Below, piece after piece: positions 1 through 7,523 of a stretch of 22,384 nucleotides of DNA. A program made the position numbers and the translations under genes. Under the pieces are notes generated by a model, which saw nothing but the letters and a program-made list of their open reading frames with translations, ran no database searches and was not told where the DNA came from. Numbering within the stretch: the stretch's first letter is position 1; each line of letters opens with the position of its first letter. Source of the stretch: a virus; IMG/VR virus record IMGVR_UViG_3300004448_000480, positions 1-22,384 of that record; one strand, given 5' to 3'.

Positions 1-356
1 TTTTTCCAATACTTACGACCCATATCTTCTAAAGACGGATCTTTAAACCAAGGACGAACCTCAGTTAGTACTGGACAAACTTCGCCATACATTTCACCAC
101 AAGGTACTTGTACAGTTACTGGTTTGTTTTCTCCGCCTACTACACCTGGGAAGGTGAGACGAATCATTTGTCGCTCTACCCAAAAGAAATCGTTAGTAGT
201 ATCAGCATCAGGTAAAAACCTAAGTGTAGCTGAAGTACCTTCGTCGATATTCCAATGTGGATAAATTGCGTTGTCGCTCTGTTGAGAGCTGTTTGAGTTT
301 GAACCTTTCGATTCCATTGCCGAGAGCTTTGCTCGGATTTCTGCTAATGAGGCCAT
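1..356 (-). CDS. 32: gp32 single-stranded DNA-binding protein (N-terminal part)
   Basis: The first 118 codons of a protein whose 3' part lies beyond the left edge. gp32 coats single-stranded DNA during phage replication, recombination and repair. The start at 354-356 is preceded by AGGAG 8-12 nt upstream. The N-terminus (MASLAEIRAKLSAMES) resembles the short helical cooperativity arm of T4 gp32. It is followed by a Ser/Asn-rich linker and then the core-domain start, with the family-like segment ATLRFLPDADTTND and later WFKDPSLEDMGRKYWK. Around the usual zinc site only two cysteines are visible (CGEMYGEVCPV), and no preceding histidine or third cysteine, so the zinc site looks incomplete. It has its own sigma70-type promoter, separated by a terminator from the late genes. 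The family assignment rests on remembered marine gp32 proteins. Confidence 0.8.
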   Translation of the reverse strand, partial: MASLAEIRAKLSAMESKGSNSNSSQQSDNAIYPHWNIDEGTSATLRFLPDADTTNDFFWVERQMIRLTFPGVVGGENKPVTVQVPCGEMYGEVCPVLTEVRPWFKDPSLEDMGRKYWK

Positions 357-417
357 GATGTTTCTCCTATGATTGCCATGTTTGCCATATGTGTTACTTG
401 CATAAGTGCTCGTAACT
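357..417 (-). promoter_or_regulatory. gp32 mRNA leader, possible autoregulatory structure
   Basis: The predicted transcript start near 417 gives a leader of about 61 nt. It begins with a 5-bp inverted repeat (GTTAC at 416-412 with GTAAC at 397-393, 14-nt loop). Two direct copies of ATGGCAA (388-382 and 379-373) follow just before the Shine-Dalgarno. T4 gp32 represses its own translation through a leader pseudoknot plus a single-stranded tract. An analogous role here is inference only. Confidence 0.3.
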
Positions 418-423
418 GGGTTT

Positions 424-452
424 ATTATACTTGCCTAGATAAAGAAAGTCAA
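424..452 (-). promoter_or_regulatory. sigma70-type promoter for gp32
   Basis: On the minus strand TTGACT (452-447) and TATAAT (429-424) are separated by exactly 17 nt. That is a near-perfect host housekeeping promoter, unlike the GATAAATA late motifs elsewhere. It would start RNA near 417 and express gp32 early, before the late sigma factor is made. Confidence 0.8.
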
Positions 453-506
453 CCGTTTATTTTGTATTAAATGTTGACACATTTTTCTTTAACATGTTTA
501 TTTAGC

Positions 507-533
507 AAAAAACCTGCACTAGGCAGGTTTTTT
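507..533 (-). terminator. Intrinsic terminator at the end of the late block
   Basis: A perfect 11-bp stem (507-517 with 523-533) has a 5-nt loop. The inner part is CCTGC/GCAGG and the outer part is A6/T6, so the hairpin can terminate in either direction. It lies 44 nt past the stop of the 419-aa gene and upstream of the gp32 promoter, so it insulates gp32 from late transcription. Confidence 0.85.
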
Positions 534-554
534 ATGGGTAGTCTACACTAAGTG

Positions 555-568
555 ACGCTTCACAGCGT
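555..568 (-). other. Small 3' hairpin with GUGA tetraloop
   Basis: In the minus-strand RNA, ACGCU and AGCGU pair as a perfect 5-bp stem around a GUGA loop of the GNRA type, 8 nt after the stop codon at 577-579. It sits upstream of the terminator at 507-533 and could protect the 3' end of the late mRNA. The rest of 357-576 holds the terminator, the gp32 promoter and the gp32 leader, with no gene. Confidence 0.4.
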
Positions 569-576
569 TCTTTTTA

Positions 577-1836
577 TTATAGTATATCGTATTGTTCTAG
601 GAATGTTTTGTAATCTTCACCTAAGTCTACAGTGTTATTTACAGTAGGAGTATTTGTATTTGCCCCAAGTAAACAACTTTTAATAGTACCGTATTCAAAT
701 TGGTTAAGTTGTCCACCGCTAGTAATCTTCTTACTAACACCCTGTAAGTATGCAGATAGTTGGCTGTCATTTGCAGAAAAACTTAACTGATTAACTTGGT
801 GTCCTAGTCTTGCTTCTGGTGTTGCAAAGTCTACTAAGTCATTTTCTCTTAATAGATCTTTTAGATTAGCAAATGATTCAGTTGCTACTGCTTTTGTAAT
901 GTAACTTTCAAATGCAGTTTTCTTAAAGGATAATGATTTTAGTTGTCCTAATACATTACCTACTTTATCATCAAAATGTGATACTGTAAATTTATCTCTT
1001 AGATCAAAATCATCATCTTCTGAAATTTCAATTGCTGTAGTTGATAAGTTTTCAATAGTTGATTCGTATGTTTTAGCACCACTTAATTTCTTAAATGTGT
1101 TTTTAATGTTTTCGATGTTCTCTACTGCTAGTTGAACATACTCTGCATTATCTTCGTTCATGATTTTTGCTGTTCGTACATAGTTAACAAATTCTCTGAG
1201 CTTCTTAAGATCCTGTGCCATTTCGATAATGCTAGTAGCACTTTCATCAAATACTTCACCACCTTTTTGCACATGGCGAGCCATTGCTCTAGCCATTGCT
1301 AAATTGTTCTCAGGTAGTTTAAATCTTTCATCGCCGCGTTGTATAAAGATACTGTGTATGTTTCTGCTTCTTGAACCACGCACTTCTTCATTAACTGCTT
1401 TCTTATGTTTAACAACAATCTTCACATTGTCTAAAGATTGATAACTTGTTTTGCTAGACCCTGACATTGTGTCGAAGCCTTCTTTAATATCTGCCATGTC
1501 TTTCTCCGTTTGGTGAGCAATGTCTTGACTTTCCCCTCTGGCTTTTAATTTTTTACCAAACACTTTATAGTCAAATTTCATTAAGTAGTCGTGTGCAATG
1601 TCTTTTAACATTGTTCTTACTTTATGGTTAGCGAGATCTTCGCTTGTATTTAATATAACTGTTTCTGTTTGGTAATCAATTCTAACTAAAATGTTAGGAT
1701 CTGTTACAACAAAACGTGTTGCTTGAGTTGGATCAATTACCTGTTTGCCATCGGCTGAAAAACTATCTACGCCAAAGCCAAATCCTTTAAGTATATTAAA
1801 TACTTTTTCTGCTGTTGCTGTTATATTTACGCTCAT
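577..1836 (-). CDS. Conserved phage protein of unknown function (419 aa)
   Basis: Last gene of the minus-strand late block, directly after gp17. I recognise no enzymatic motif and see no signal peptide or membrane segment. The protein is soluble, rich in Lys, Asp and Glu. The middle part around residues 165-200 (IHSIFIQRGDERFKLPENN, followed by ARAMARHV) resembles a segment I remember from uncharacterised marine T4-like phage proteins. The region about 200-260 is likely helical. It has no Shine-Dalgarno: the late motif GATAAATA ends 5 nt before ATG, so the late transcript may start at the AUG itself. The company of packaging genes and the late promoter suggest a virion or assembly role, which is inference. 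Confidence 0.75.
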   Translation of the reverse strand: MSVNITATAEKVFNILKGFGFGVDSFSADGKQVIDPTQATRFVVTDPNILVRIDYQTETVILNTSEDLANHKVRTMLKDIAHDYLMKFDYKVFGKKLKARGESQDIAHQTEKDMADIKEGFDTMSGSSKTSYQSLDNVKIVVKHKKAVNEEVRGSRSRNIHSIFIQRGDERFKLPENNLAMARAMARHVQKGGEVFDESATSIIEMAQDLKKLREFVNYVRTAKIMNEDNAEYVQLAVENIENIKNTFKKLSGAKTYESTIENLSTTAIEISEDDDFDLRDKFTVSHFDDKVGNVLGQLKSLSFKKTAFESYITKAVATESFANLKDLLRENDLVDFATPEARLGHQVNQLSFSANDSQLSAYLQGVSKKITSGGQLNQFEYGTIKSCLLGANTNTPTVNNTVDLGEDYKTFLEQYDIL

Positions 1837-1841
1837 AATAC

Positions 1842-1849
1842 TATTTATC
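1842..1849 (-). promoter_or_regulatory. Late promoter motif GATAAATA, 5 nt before ATG
   Basis: The minus-strand string GATAAATAGTATTATG joins the motif to the start codon of the 419-aa gene. With T4 late spacing (motif at -13 to -6), +1 falls on the A of ATG. It lies between the gp17 stop and the next start. Confidence 0.7.
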
Positions 1850-1852
1850 TAT

Positions 1853-3433
1853 TTAAAGGAATCCAACTGGTAGTGGAGCGTCATCGTCGTTGTCGTAGTC
1901 ATCAGTGTCTACAATACCACTATTAACAACATCATAAACAGCATCTTCAAATGTGCTAATATAATTAATCATTCTAACATTAAGCATCATTGCCATGACT
2001 AAATCGTCCATTTCCCCTGGCTTAGCCTTAAAACTATTACCCCTAGATACAAAGTTTTTCAATTCACTTACTAGTGCTTTACTTTTAATATGTATCCTGT
2101 CTTGCTCTAATAGCCTTTTGAAGTTTAAACAGGCTTCCATTTTGCTTCTATGTCCTGTATGAAATCCTTTACGGCCACGTTTGCCTTGTACTTTTTTAGG
2201 ATCGTGTAAGAAATCACCTGGGAAGTTTTCTTCACCTGTGTCTCTAATAACTACAAGTGCCGCTTCGCCGATAGTGTTATTCTCTACGGTCCAATATAAA
2301 CTTTTACAACCACTGTTCTGTAAGTATGTTAACATTTCCATTAACATTCGCATTTGGCCTTCTACTGGCGTTCTGTTGTGTGCCCATTCTCCTACTTGCG
2401 TCATAGTTGACACATTCATAACTTGTATGGCTGCGTTGTCGCCTCCTGTTCCGCTACTTGGGTCTAATGTTAAACTGTATATGTGATTAGGATTAGGTTT
2501 GTCGTACCAACGAGCTTCTCCCATTTTACCTATAGGGTCAACGCCTCTCATTTCAACTAACTGTAGAGGACTAATAAGTGTTTCATCATATATGATAAAT
2601 TCACATTCATGTTCTCGTCTAAATCTTTCCTCACCAATCCTTGCTCGTTCTGCTGATGCCCAATCTTCATCACGCTCAGGGTGAGAAATCCATGTTGACA
2701 GATATCCTTTGAATCCATTTCGGCCAACTTCTTGTTCATTGCCGTACTCGTCAAACAACTTGTTTGCTTCTGCCCAAATAAGTGCAAAAGTATCATCGTC
2801 ACTGTTAGGCGTACTTGTTACAATACAAGCACCACCTGTACTTAGTGTAGGAGATAGTGCTGTCCAAAACTCTTTAGCAATACGAGGAGGAACAAACGCA
2901 AACTCGTCTAAGTATATAAGTGTTAAGGACATACCACGTCCAGTGTTTTCAGTTGTTGTAGTACTTACAATACGACTACCATTATCAAAGGTAATGCTAC
3001 CTTTATTGTATTCTGTAACACCTGCTCTAATATGATCAGGAGCACATTCGTATGCATAACGAACTCGTTGCATAATTTCACTAGCACCCGACTGCTTGTG
3101 AGCCGCTACTAGTATTGTACTGTCTGGCTTGAACATTGCAAACCAAAGTAAGTAACCTGCTGCTACAGTGGTTTTACCCATCTGTCTGCCTAGCATGTTA
3201 ATACTAAATCTGTTGTTGTTATAGTTTTCTATTAAGTCTAACTGATAGTCAAATGGTTCAAAGTCTATGCCACCTCTTGTAGGATGCTGTATACGCATAT
3301 GGTTAACCATAAAGTATAATGCACCTGAGTCAGGGTCAGCACAGTTCTTAAAATCTTTTAAAGTTTTTTCGTCGTAGGCAACTTTAGCATAGCCTTGCTT
3401 AATTAAACTAGAATCTACGGTTCCTCTAGCCAT
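1853..3433 (-). CDS. 17: gp17 terminase large subunit (packaging ATPase/nuclease)
   Basis: Motor that pumps DNA into the prohead and cuts the concatemer. The ATPase domain shows Walker A GRQMGKTT (82-89), Walker B LIYLDEF (172-178) and the coupling motif TSTPN (206-210). The C-terminal RNase H-like nuclease shows the acidic residues D324 (LTLDPSSGTGGD), E384 (VENN) and D476/D477 (MDDL). At 526 aa it is shorter than T4 gp17 (610 aa) but has both domains complete. Its start overlaps the end of the SGNH-like gene by 8 nt, which suggests translational coupling. The small subunit gp16 is three genes upstream rather than adjacent as in T4. Confidence 0.97.
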   Translation of the reverse strand: MARGTVDSSLIKQGYAKVAYDEKTLKDFKNCADPDSGALYFMVNHMRIQHPTRGGIDFEPFDYQLDLIENYNNNRFSINMLGRQMGKTTVAAGYLLWFAMFKPDSTILVAAHKQSGASEIMQRVRYAYECAPDHIRAGVTEYNKGSITFDNGSRIVSTTTTENTGRGMSLTLIYLDEFAFVPPRIAKEFWTALSPTLSTGGACIVTSTPNSDDDTFALIWAEANKLFDEYGNEQEVGRNGFKGYLSTWISHPERDEDWASAERARIGEERFRREHECEFIIYDETLISPLQLVEMRGVDPIGKMGEARWYDKPNPNHIYSLTLDPSSGTGGDNAAIQVMNVSTMTQVGEWAHNRTPVEGQMRMLMEMLTYLQNSGCKSLYWTVENNTIGEAALVVIRDTGEENFPGDFLHDPKKVQGKRGRKGFHTGHRSKMEACLNFKRLLEQDRIHIKSKALVSELKNFVSRGNSFKAKPGEMDDLVMAMMLNVRMINYISTFEDAVYDVVNSGIVDTDDYDNDDDAPLPVGFL

Positions 3434-4238
3434 TGTTAGTTCCTAAATAGTTGCGTTCACTTGCATAGTTAATAAGTGCAGTTGCTAATTTTTTATGTCC
3501 TTCTATAGTCGGATGACCCCTATATGCATCAGGGTCGTTATCGCAAACACTTGTTCCATAGAATATTTTGTTTGATAAAAATCTTGGTCCTAAATGTTCC
3601 GCTATGCCGCCAAGTATTTTTTTAGTTCTAGCAGTTCTACCAGGAACCCACCAAAACAAATAATCTATATTGTTTTGTTCGAAGTATTCTTTTGCTCTAG
3701 TAAAATGACTTGTTACTTCTCCAATGTGCTTAAATATTTCTTCGTGCGAAAATTGTCTTCCGGGTGGATACCACATTTCTACTTCTTTGTAATACTTAGA
3801 AAGCTCTTCCGGTAATACATTGTTAATAGACACTTCTTCTGTGCTTTCAGTTAAATCATCATTTATATGTCTTTTTATAAAGTATAGTTCTAAATCTGTA
3901 AGGTCTTCTTTTTTAACAAATGAAACTGGTTGTACTAGTTCTCCATTTGTTGTTTTTACTTTTTGCCACTGCCTATATCGTATTGCAGTTAGCTCAATTA
4001 CAACACGGAGATTGTCAAACGAACCATGCTTTTGCTTATATGCTTCGCAGAACTCTATGGTTTGATCTACTGAGGATTGTGGGGGTTTGCCGTTATAGCA
4101 ATGCTTGTATAATTTTGCGTCGAGAATTTCTGCTAAAAATTCAGCATAACTCGGTGAAGGGTTATTTAATTTAGAATCTTCGTACTCTTCATTCCAGCCT
4201 GTTGCAAAACTAGAACCGTTAACATATAAATCTGACAT
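3426..4238 (-). CDS. SGNH/GDSL hydrolase-like protein
   Basis: A 270-aa protein with the ends of an SGNH hydrolase. Near the N-terminus VNGSSFATGW (6-15) could be block I, with S10 in the place of the catalytic Ser. Near the C-terminus GHPTIEGHKKLA (241-252) resembles block V, which carries the catalytic His; D237 is a possible Asp partner but not at the usual DxxH spacing. ELTAIRYRQW (82-91) sits where the third block would be. SGNH enzymes are esterases or acetylhydrolases, but the substrate is unknown and activity is not certain. No signal peptide is seen. The gene has a late motif 5 nt before ATG and overlaps gp17 by 8 nt, so it is made together with the packaging motor. Confidence 0.65.
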   Translation of the reverse strand: MSDLYVNGSSFATGWNEEYEDSKLNNPSPSYAEFLAEILDAKLYKHCYNGKPPQSSVDQTIEFCEAYKQKHGSFDNLRVVIELTAIRYRQWQKVKTTNGELVQPVSFVKKEDLTDLELYFIKRHINDDLTESTEEVSINNVLPEELSKYYKEVEMWYPPGRQFSHEEIFKHIGEVTSHFTRAKEYFEQNNIDYLFWWVPGRTARTKKILGGIAEHLGPRFLSNKIFYGTSVCDNDPDAYRGHPTIEGHKKLATALINYASERNYLGTNNG

Positions 4239-4243
4239 GCAGA

Positions 4244-4251
4244 TATTTATC
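4244..4251 (-). promoter_or_regulatory. Late promoter motif GATAAATA, 5 nt before ATG
   Basis: On the minus strand GATAAATA is followed by TCTGC and then ATG of the SGNH-like gene. It overlaps the stop codon of the upstream 137-aa gene. No Shine-Dalgarno is present. Confidence 0.65.
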
Positions 4252-4663
4252 AGCGGATGAGTTTGGCCTTCAGTGTATCGCGGAGTCTATCAATGATTGT
4301 TTGCTTATTAGTGGTATATGCAGGGTCTTCGCCGCCGCCATCGCATGGTGCTTCTGGCTCTTCTTCACTATCAGGTTTTACAATAACTGCTGTTTCTGGC
4401 TCTTCGTCGCCTGATACTTCAGCTTCTGGTTCTTCTTGCTTAGGTAATGTAATGCCTGCTAGTCTTAAAACATCATGTAGTTCTTGCATACTTGAGGCAT
4501 TTGCACTAACTGTTACACTTGCATCGCCTTTAGACTTAGTTTTGCTGTATGTTACATTCTCTTTTTCTTCTTCTTGATCAGGAATGCCATAAGCATCGCC
4601 CATCCCTGGCATCATACCTTCCATTAAATTTAATAATTTTTTGTTCTCGTCATGATTATTCAT
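4250..4663 (-). CDS. Small acidic protein of unknown function (137 aa)
   Basis: Not recognised. A Met/Gly-rich N-terminus (LMEGMMPGMG) is followed by a Ser/Thr stretch, a short conserved-looking helix (SMQELHDVLRLAGITLPK, residues about 58-75), a strongly acidic, probably disordered Glu/Pro-rich tract (about 76-115) and a basic helical tail (IDRLRDTLKAKLIR). A Shine-Dalgarno (AGGAAAG) precedes ATG. It lies in the late block between the two terminase genes. The charge pattern would fit an adaptor or chaperone-like assembly protein, but that is a guess. Confidence 0.7.
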   Translation of the reverse strand: MNNHDENKKLLNLMEGMMPGMGDAYGIPDQEEEKENVTYSKTKSKGDASVTVSANASSMQELHDVLRLAGITLPKQEEPEAEVSGDEEPETAVIVKPDSEEEPEAPCDGGGEDPAYTTNKQTIIDRLRDTLKAKLIR

Positions 4664-4675
4664 TATACTTTCCTA

Positions 4676-5371
4676 TTACTGCCTTGCTGCTGATTGACTG
4701 ATGTTGTCAGCTTCTTTAGTCTGTTCACCTGTGCGGCCCATGTTAGGCTGGTTCATCATGTCGTCATGCATTTGTCTTAAGTCATCACCCATCATTTGAG
4801 ATTTTGTTGGGTAGTTAGTAAAGTAGTCTGCACCTTTTTCTGCTTTAAGTTTTTGTAACTCTGCTAAAAACTTAGTATTGTATGCTTCGCCAAATAAATC
4901 AAAGTCTTCAATTTCTGCATTTTCGTTCTCATAATGGTCGAAACTTTCTTGTGCTAATTCTGCATCATCTTCGTTTACTGTTCTATCTTCGTCTCTAACT
5001 TTACGCTCTGCAGCCATATCGCTTTCGATTCTTCTTGGGTCATTAACACCGTAGCATAATACTCTACTGTGATCTAAACCTAAGTTAACTGCTAACCATA
5101 CTTCTAAAATTCTTTCATTGACTGGGTATTTTAAGATAATATCTGAACTACATACTTCGCTAGTACACTGCACACCTTTGTAACGCACAAACTCTATTGG
5201 GTTTTCTTCTATCGGTGTTCTTTTAAAAGGAGTAGCACTAACTAAGTTATACTTTGCTAAACAACTTTCGACTTTGGCCATGTGTTCAGCACCGCAATCT
5301 GCAGCAAACTTAACTCTGTATCCGTATTCCTTTTTAAAGGATTCTGTTATATATTCGTTTAATAATTTCAT
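4676..5371 (-). CDS. Unknown late protein (231 aa)
   Basis: Not recognised. The N-terminal half (1-115) looks like a folded domain with several cysteines (C26, C37, C69, C74) and a segment ending in RVLCYGVNDPRRIE. The second half is acidic and Gln/Asn/Met-rich and is probably extended or helical (DDLRQMHDDMMNQPNMG). No membrane segment is seen. The start at 5369-5371 has AGAGAGA just upstream, and a late motif (5404-5411) gives it a leader of about 27 nt, unlike the leaderless neighbours. It sits between gp16 and the 137-aa gene, so a packaging or head role is possible by position only. Confidence 0.7.
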   Translation of the reverse strand: MKLLNEYITESFKKEYGYRVKFAADCGAEHMAKVESCLAKYNLVSATPFKRTPIEENPIEFVRYKGVQCTSEVCSSDIILKYPVNERILEVWLAVNLGLDHSRVLCYGVNDPRRIESDMAAERKVRDEDRTVNEDDAELAQESFDHYENENAEIEDFDLFGEAYNTKFLAELQKLKAEKGADYFTNYPTKSQMMGDDLRQMHDDMMNQPNMGRTGEQTKEADNISQSAARQ

Positions 5372-5402
5372 ATTGTCTCTCTAAGTAATCCAATCGTTAC
5401 AA

Positions 5403-5903
5403 CTATTTATCTTTTTTATTAGATTTATCTTCGCCCTTCATAATCCTTAATAGTTCGTTACGATCATATACTGCTGTAGGGCCAGTGTCGTCATAGCCAT
5501 CATTTTGATTTTTTGTTTTATCTAGTCTTGCTTTTTTCATCATCAAGTCTAATTGTTGAAGTTTTGCTTTTGTTTTTGTATCTTTTGCTTCCAGTGCAAT
5601 CTTTAACATGTTACTAGCTTCTGCAAATATTTTACCTGCAGCCATGTCACTAACATTCATACCCAAGCTCATTAGTTGTGCATAACTGTCTAGTGCTTTA
5701 GATGATATATCATCCATTTCAGTTTCATGGTCGCCTAATCCTTTAATTTCTTTAAATGCATCATTGATCTTTTCTGCGATGGTTAAACCGTTATTTACTA
5801 TCTGTATCTCTTGTTTTGTTTCTGCTATAGTAGGTACTTTTTCCTCTTCTAATGCTTCTTCCATAGATGGGAGATTAAATTCTTCTTCTAGTTTCTTTGT
5901 CAT
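5403..5903 (-). CDS. 16: gp16 terminase small subunit (probable)
   Basis: A 166-aa, highly charged and helical protein. Residues about 65-125 (from SKALDSYAQLMSLG to MMKKARLDKTK) have the layout of the central helical hairpin of T4 gp16. That hairpin forms rings that bind DNA ends and stimulate gp17. The acidic N-terminus and Lys-rich C-terminus (DKSNKKDK) flank it, and the length matches T4 gp16 (164 aa). Its ATG overlaps the desaturase stop as ATGA. The presence of gp17 in the same block supports the call, though three genes separate them. The match is to pattern and position; sequence identity with T4 is low. Confidence 0.7.
   Translation of the reverse strand: MTKKLEEEFNLPSMEEALEEEKVPTIAETKQEIQIVNNGLTIAEKINDAFKEIKGLGDHETEMDDISSKALDSYAQLMSLGMNVSDMAAGKIFAEASNMLKIALEAKDTKTKAKLQQLDLMMKKARLDKTKNQNDGYDDTGPTAVYDRNELLRIMKGEDKSNKKDK
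5404..5411 (-). promoter_or_regulatory. Late promoter motif GATAAATA with short leader
   Basis: Lies at the very end of gp16, overlapping its stop codon. The predicted +1 is an A at 5398, which leaves a 27-nt leader with a Shine-Dalgarno for the 231-aa gene. Confidence 0.6.
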
Positions 5904-6622
5904 TGTTTAAATCCTAGTTTGATCAACTGTATTGTTCTGCCGCCTATGTCTAGAGGATGAAACAATGTTTCTCGTTGTGTTTCGTGATGTAATGTGTGAA
6001 AACCTTCTCCAAAAGTAAGAAGTCCTACAATTAAATCATTGTGTGCTTCGCCGTTTCTGTGTGAGTAAGAAAACACAGAACTACCTATTAGTTTAGCAAA
6101 TCCGGCTGGTGCTAACCAAGCATATATTAGTGCAAATGGATCTATTAATGATAGTACTAGTGCATATACTGCTATAAACTCCCAATAGTACTTAACCTGT
6201 GCCCTATATAAGTTATCCCTTAATAAGTTACCTGCCCATTTAACATTTGGTTCTGTAAACACTTGTAAAAAGTGTGCGTAAAAGTATCCTTTAAATAAAG
6301 GACTATGTGGATCTTTTTCTGTATCAGTAAACTTATGATGTGCTCTATGAGTTGCTACCCAGAGTATTGCAGGGCCTACCATCATTATGTGTGCAAAGAA
6401 TAACATTACTAGTTCAAACCATTTAGGACATTTAAACATCTTGTGACTTAAATATCTATGATAACCTAATGTTAATCCAAACAACATTATACAGGAATAC
6501 ATTGTTGCACCAATAGCCCATTGTGTTGCTGTTGCGTACATAAACATAGGCACAATGGCAAGCATACTGGCTACTTGTCCAGCGAAAAGACTATATTGCA
6601 TTCCTGCTTTACCTAATTGCAT
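5900..6622 (-). CDS. Membrane fatty acid (acyl-lipid/acyl-CoA) desaturase
   Basis: A di-iron membrane desaturase that would put a double bond into acyl chains. All three histidine boxes are visible: HRYLSH (55-60), HRAHH (92-96) and HTLHH (209-213), plus the accessory SHRNGEAHN (187-195). Hydrophobic segments lie at about 11-50, 68-90 and 147-182, as in the family. At 240 aa it is short but complete. It is a host-type metabolic gene set inside the packaging genes, between gp4 and gp16, with an ATGA overlap to gp16. The late motif ends 5 nt before ATG. It needs host electron donors, since no ferredoxin or cytochrome b5 domain is fused. Lipid desaturases are known from cyanophages; the exact substrate and bond position cannot be told here. 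Confidence 0.93.
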   Translation of the reverse strand: MQLGKAGMQYSLFAGQVASMLAIVPMFMYATATQWAIGATMYSCIMLFGLTLGYHRYLSHKMFKCPKWFELVMLFFAHIMMVGPAILWVATHRAHHKFTDTEKDPHSPLFKGYFYAHFLQVFTEPNVKWAGNLLRDNLYRAQVKYYWEFIAVYALVLSLIDPFALIYAWLAPAGFAKLIGSSVFSYSHRNGEAHNDLIVGLLTFGEGFHTLHHETQRETLFHPLDIGGRTIQLIKLGFKQ

Positions 6623-6627
6623 AATGC

Positions 6628-6635
6628 TATTTATC
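6628..6635 (-). promoter_or_regulatory. Late promoter motif GATAAATA, 5 nt before ATG
   Basis: The minus-strand string GATAAATAGCATTATG leads straight into the desaturase start. There is no Shine-Dalgarno, and the predicted +1 is the A of ATG. Confidence 0.7.
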
Positions 6636-6636
6636 G

Positions 6637-7092
6637 TTATTTTTTACGTTTCTTAGGATTTCGAGGTTTATTGTTTTGAAATATCTGATCTTCGTTGATT
6701 ACTTTGAAACGAATGCCTTTACGTTTGCACCATTCTTGTGCGGCAGTCCACTTAGCGGCATTGATAGCAACTTGTATTTGCTGTCCTTTGCCTCTAGCAT
6801 TTTCCATTGTGGTTTGATTTGCTGGCTTAATTTCAATTAGCTCAACATGCTCTGCTCCGCCTTTGTCTATGTATTGTATCATAAAGTCTGGTACATAGTT
6901 AGTGTATTTGCCTGTTAATGGGTTACGGTAAGGTATTTTAACGTTTTCGCTATCCCATTTTTTTATGTTAGGATGGCTATCACACATACGCATAAAAGCA
7001 AGTTCCCAACTACTTCTGTAGTATGGTTTCTTACCGCCAGCATACTTTTCCGTGTTTACTACTTCGTAAACACCCTGAGCAAATTTCTTCAT
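6637..7092 (-). CDS. 4: gp4 head completion protein (nuclease-fold)
   Basis: Close in pattern to T4 gp4 (also called gp50), which finishes DNA-filled heads before tail joining. Recognisable segments are YRSSWELAFMRM (25-36), IPYRNPLTGKYTNYVPDF (53-70) and ELIEIKP (84-90). Together they give the PD-(D/E)xK nuclease residues E30, D69, E87 and K89. Length (151 aa) matches the family (about 150 aa). The C-terminus is very basic (NPKKRKK). Its ATG overlaps the stop of the 144-aa gene as ATGA, so the two are probably translationally coupled. Confidence 0.92.
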   Translation of the reverse strand: MKKFAQGVYEVVNTEKYAGGKKPYYRSSWELAFMRMCDSHPNIKKWDSENVKIPYRNPLTGKYTNYVPDFMIQYIDKGGAEHVELIEIKPANQTTMENARGKGQQIQVAINAAKWTAAQEWCKRKGIRFKVINEDQIFQNNKPRNPKKRKK

Positions 7093-7523
7093 GGTTGTAT
7101 AAGGCCAGCGACCTTGCTTTTACTGTTTACTGTTGGTATTGCAACACCTACTCTACTTCCTATTGGTCGCAAAGTGTTTATAGCATCATATGCATCAACA
7201 GTTAAGTTAAGAGAATTTTCATTAACATCAAAGTATTCAAGTGGGTCTATATTACTTGCATCTGCTACTTCTAGTAAAACACTAGACATTGCTTTTGCAG
7301 CGGGTTTTTTAAAACCAAGTTTTTGTAACTTGCTTTCTAGCATACTAACTTTTGCAGGGTCAAATGTTTTGTTTGATTTGGCTGTTAGTGTTGCTAATAG
7401 TTCTGAACTAGCTTCCGGGAGTGGAAATTTTATAGTTGCAGACTCTAAGTAGGCCGTTAATGCGCCGTCAACAACATTGTATTTTGTAGCATTACCAAAT
7501 GTATCGTATAATGATGAGCTCAT
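7089..7523 (-). CDS. Unknown late protein (144 aa)
   Basis: Not recognised. It is a soluble protein of mixed composition: a Ser/Thr/Ala-rich N-terminal half, a basic helix (KLQKLGFKKPAAKAM, about 66-80) and a C-terminal segment LRPIGSRVGVAIPTVN. It is coupled by ATGA overlaps both to the tube-like gene upstream and to gp4 downstream, so these three proteins are made from one message. A role in tail or head completion is suggested by position only. Confidence 0.7.
   Translation of the reverse strand: MSSSLYDTFGNATKYNVVDGALTAYLESATIKFPLPEASSELLATLTAKSNKTFDPAKVSMLESKLQKLGFKKPAAKAMSSVLLEVADASNIDPLEYFDVNENSLNLTVDAYDAINTLRPIGSRVGVAIPTVNSKSKVAGLIQP

Noticed and set aside
474-502. Plus-strand TTGACA with a TTTATT-like -10
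   Set aside because: The -10 is poor and no plus-strand gene lies downstream.
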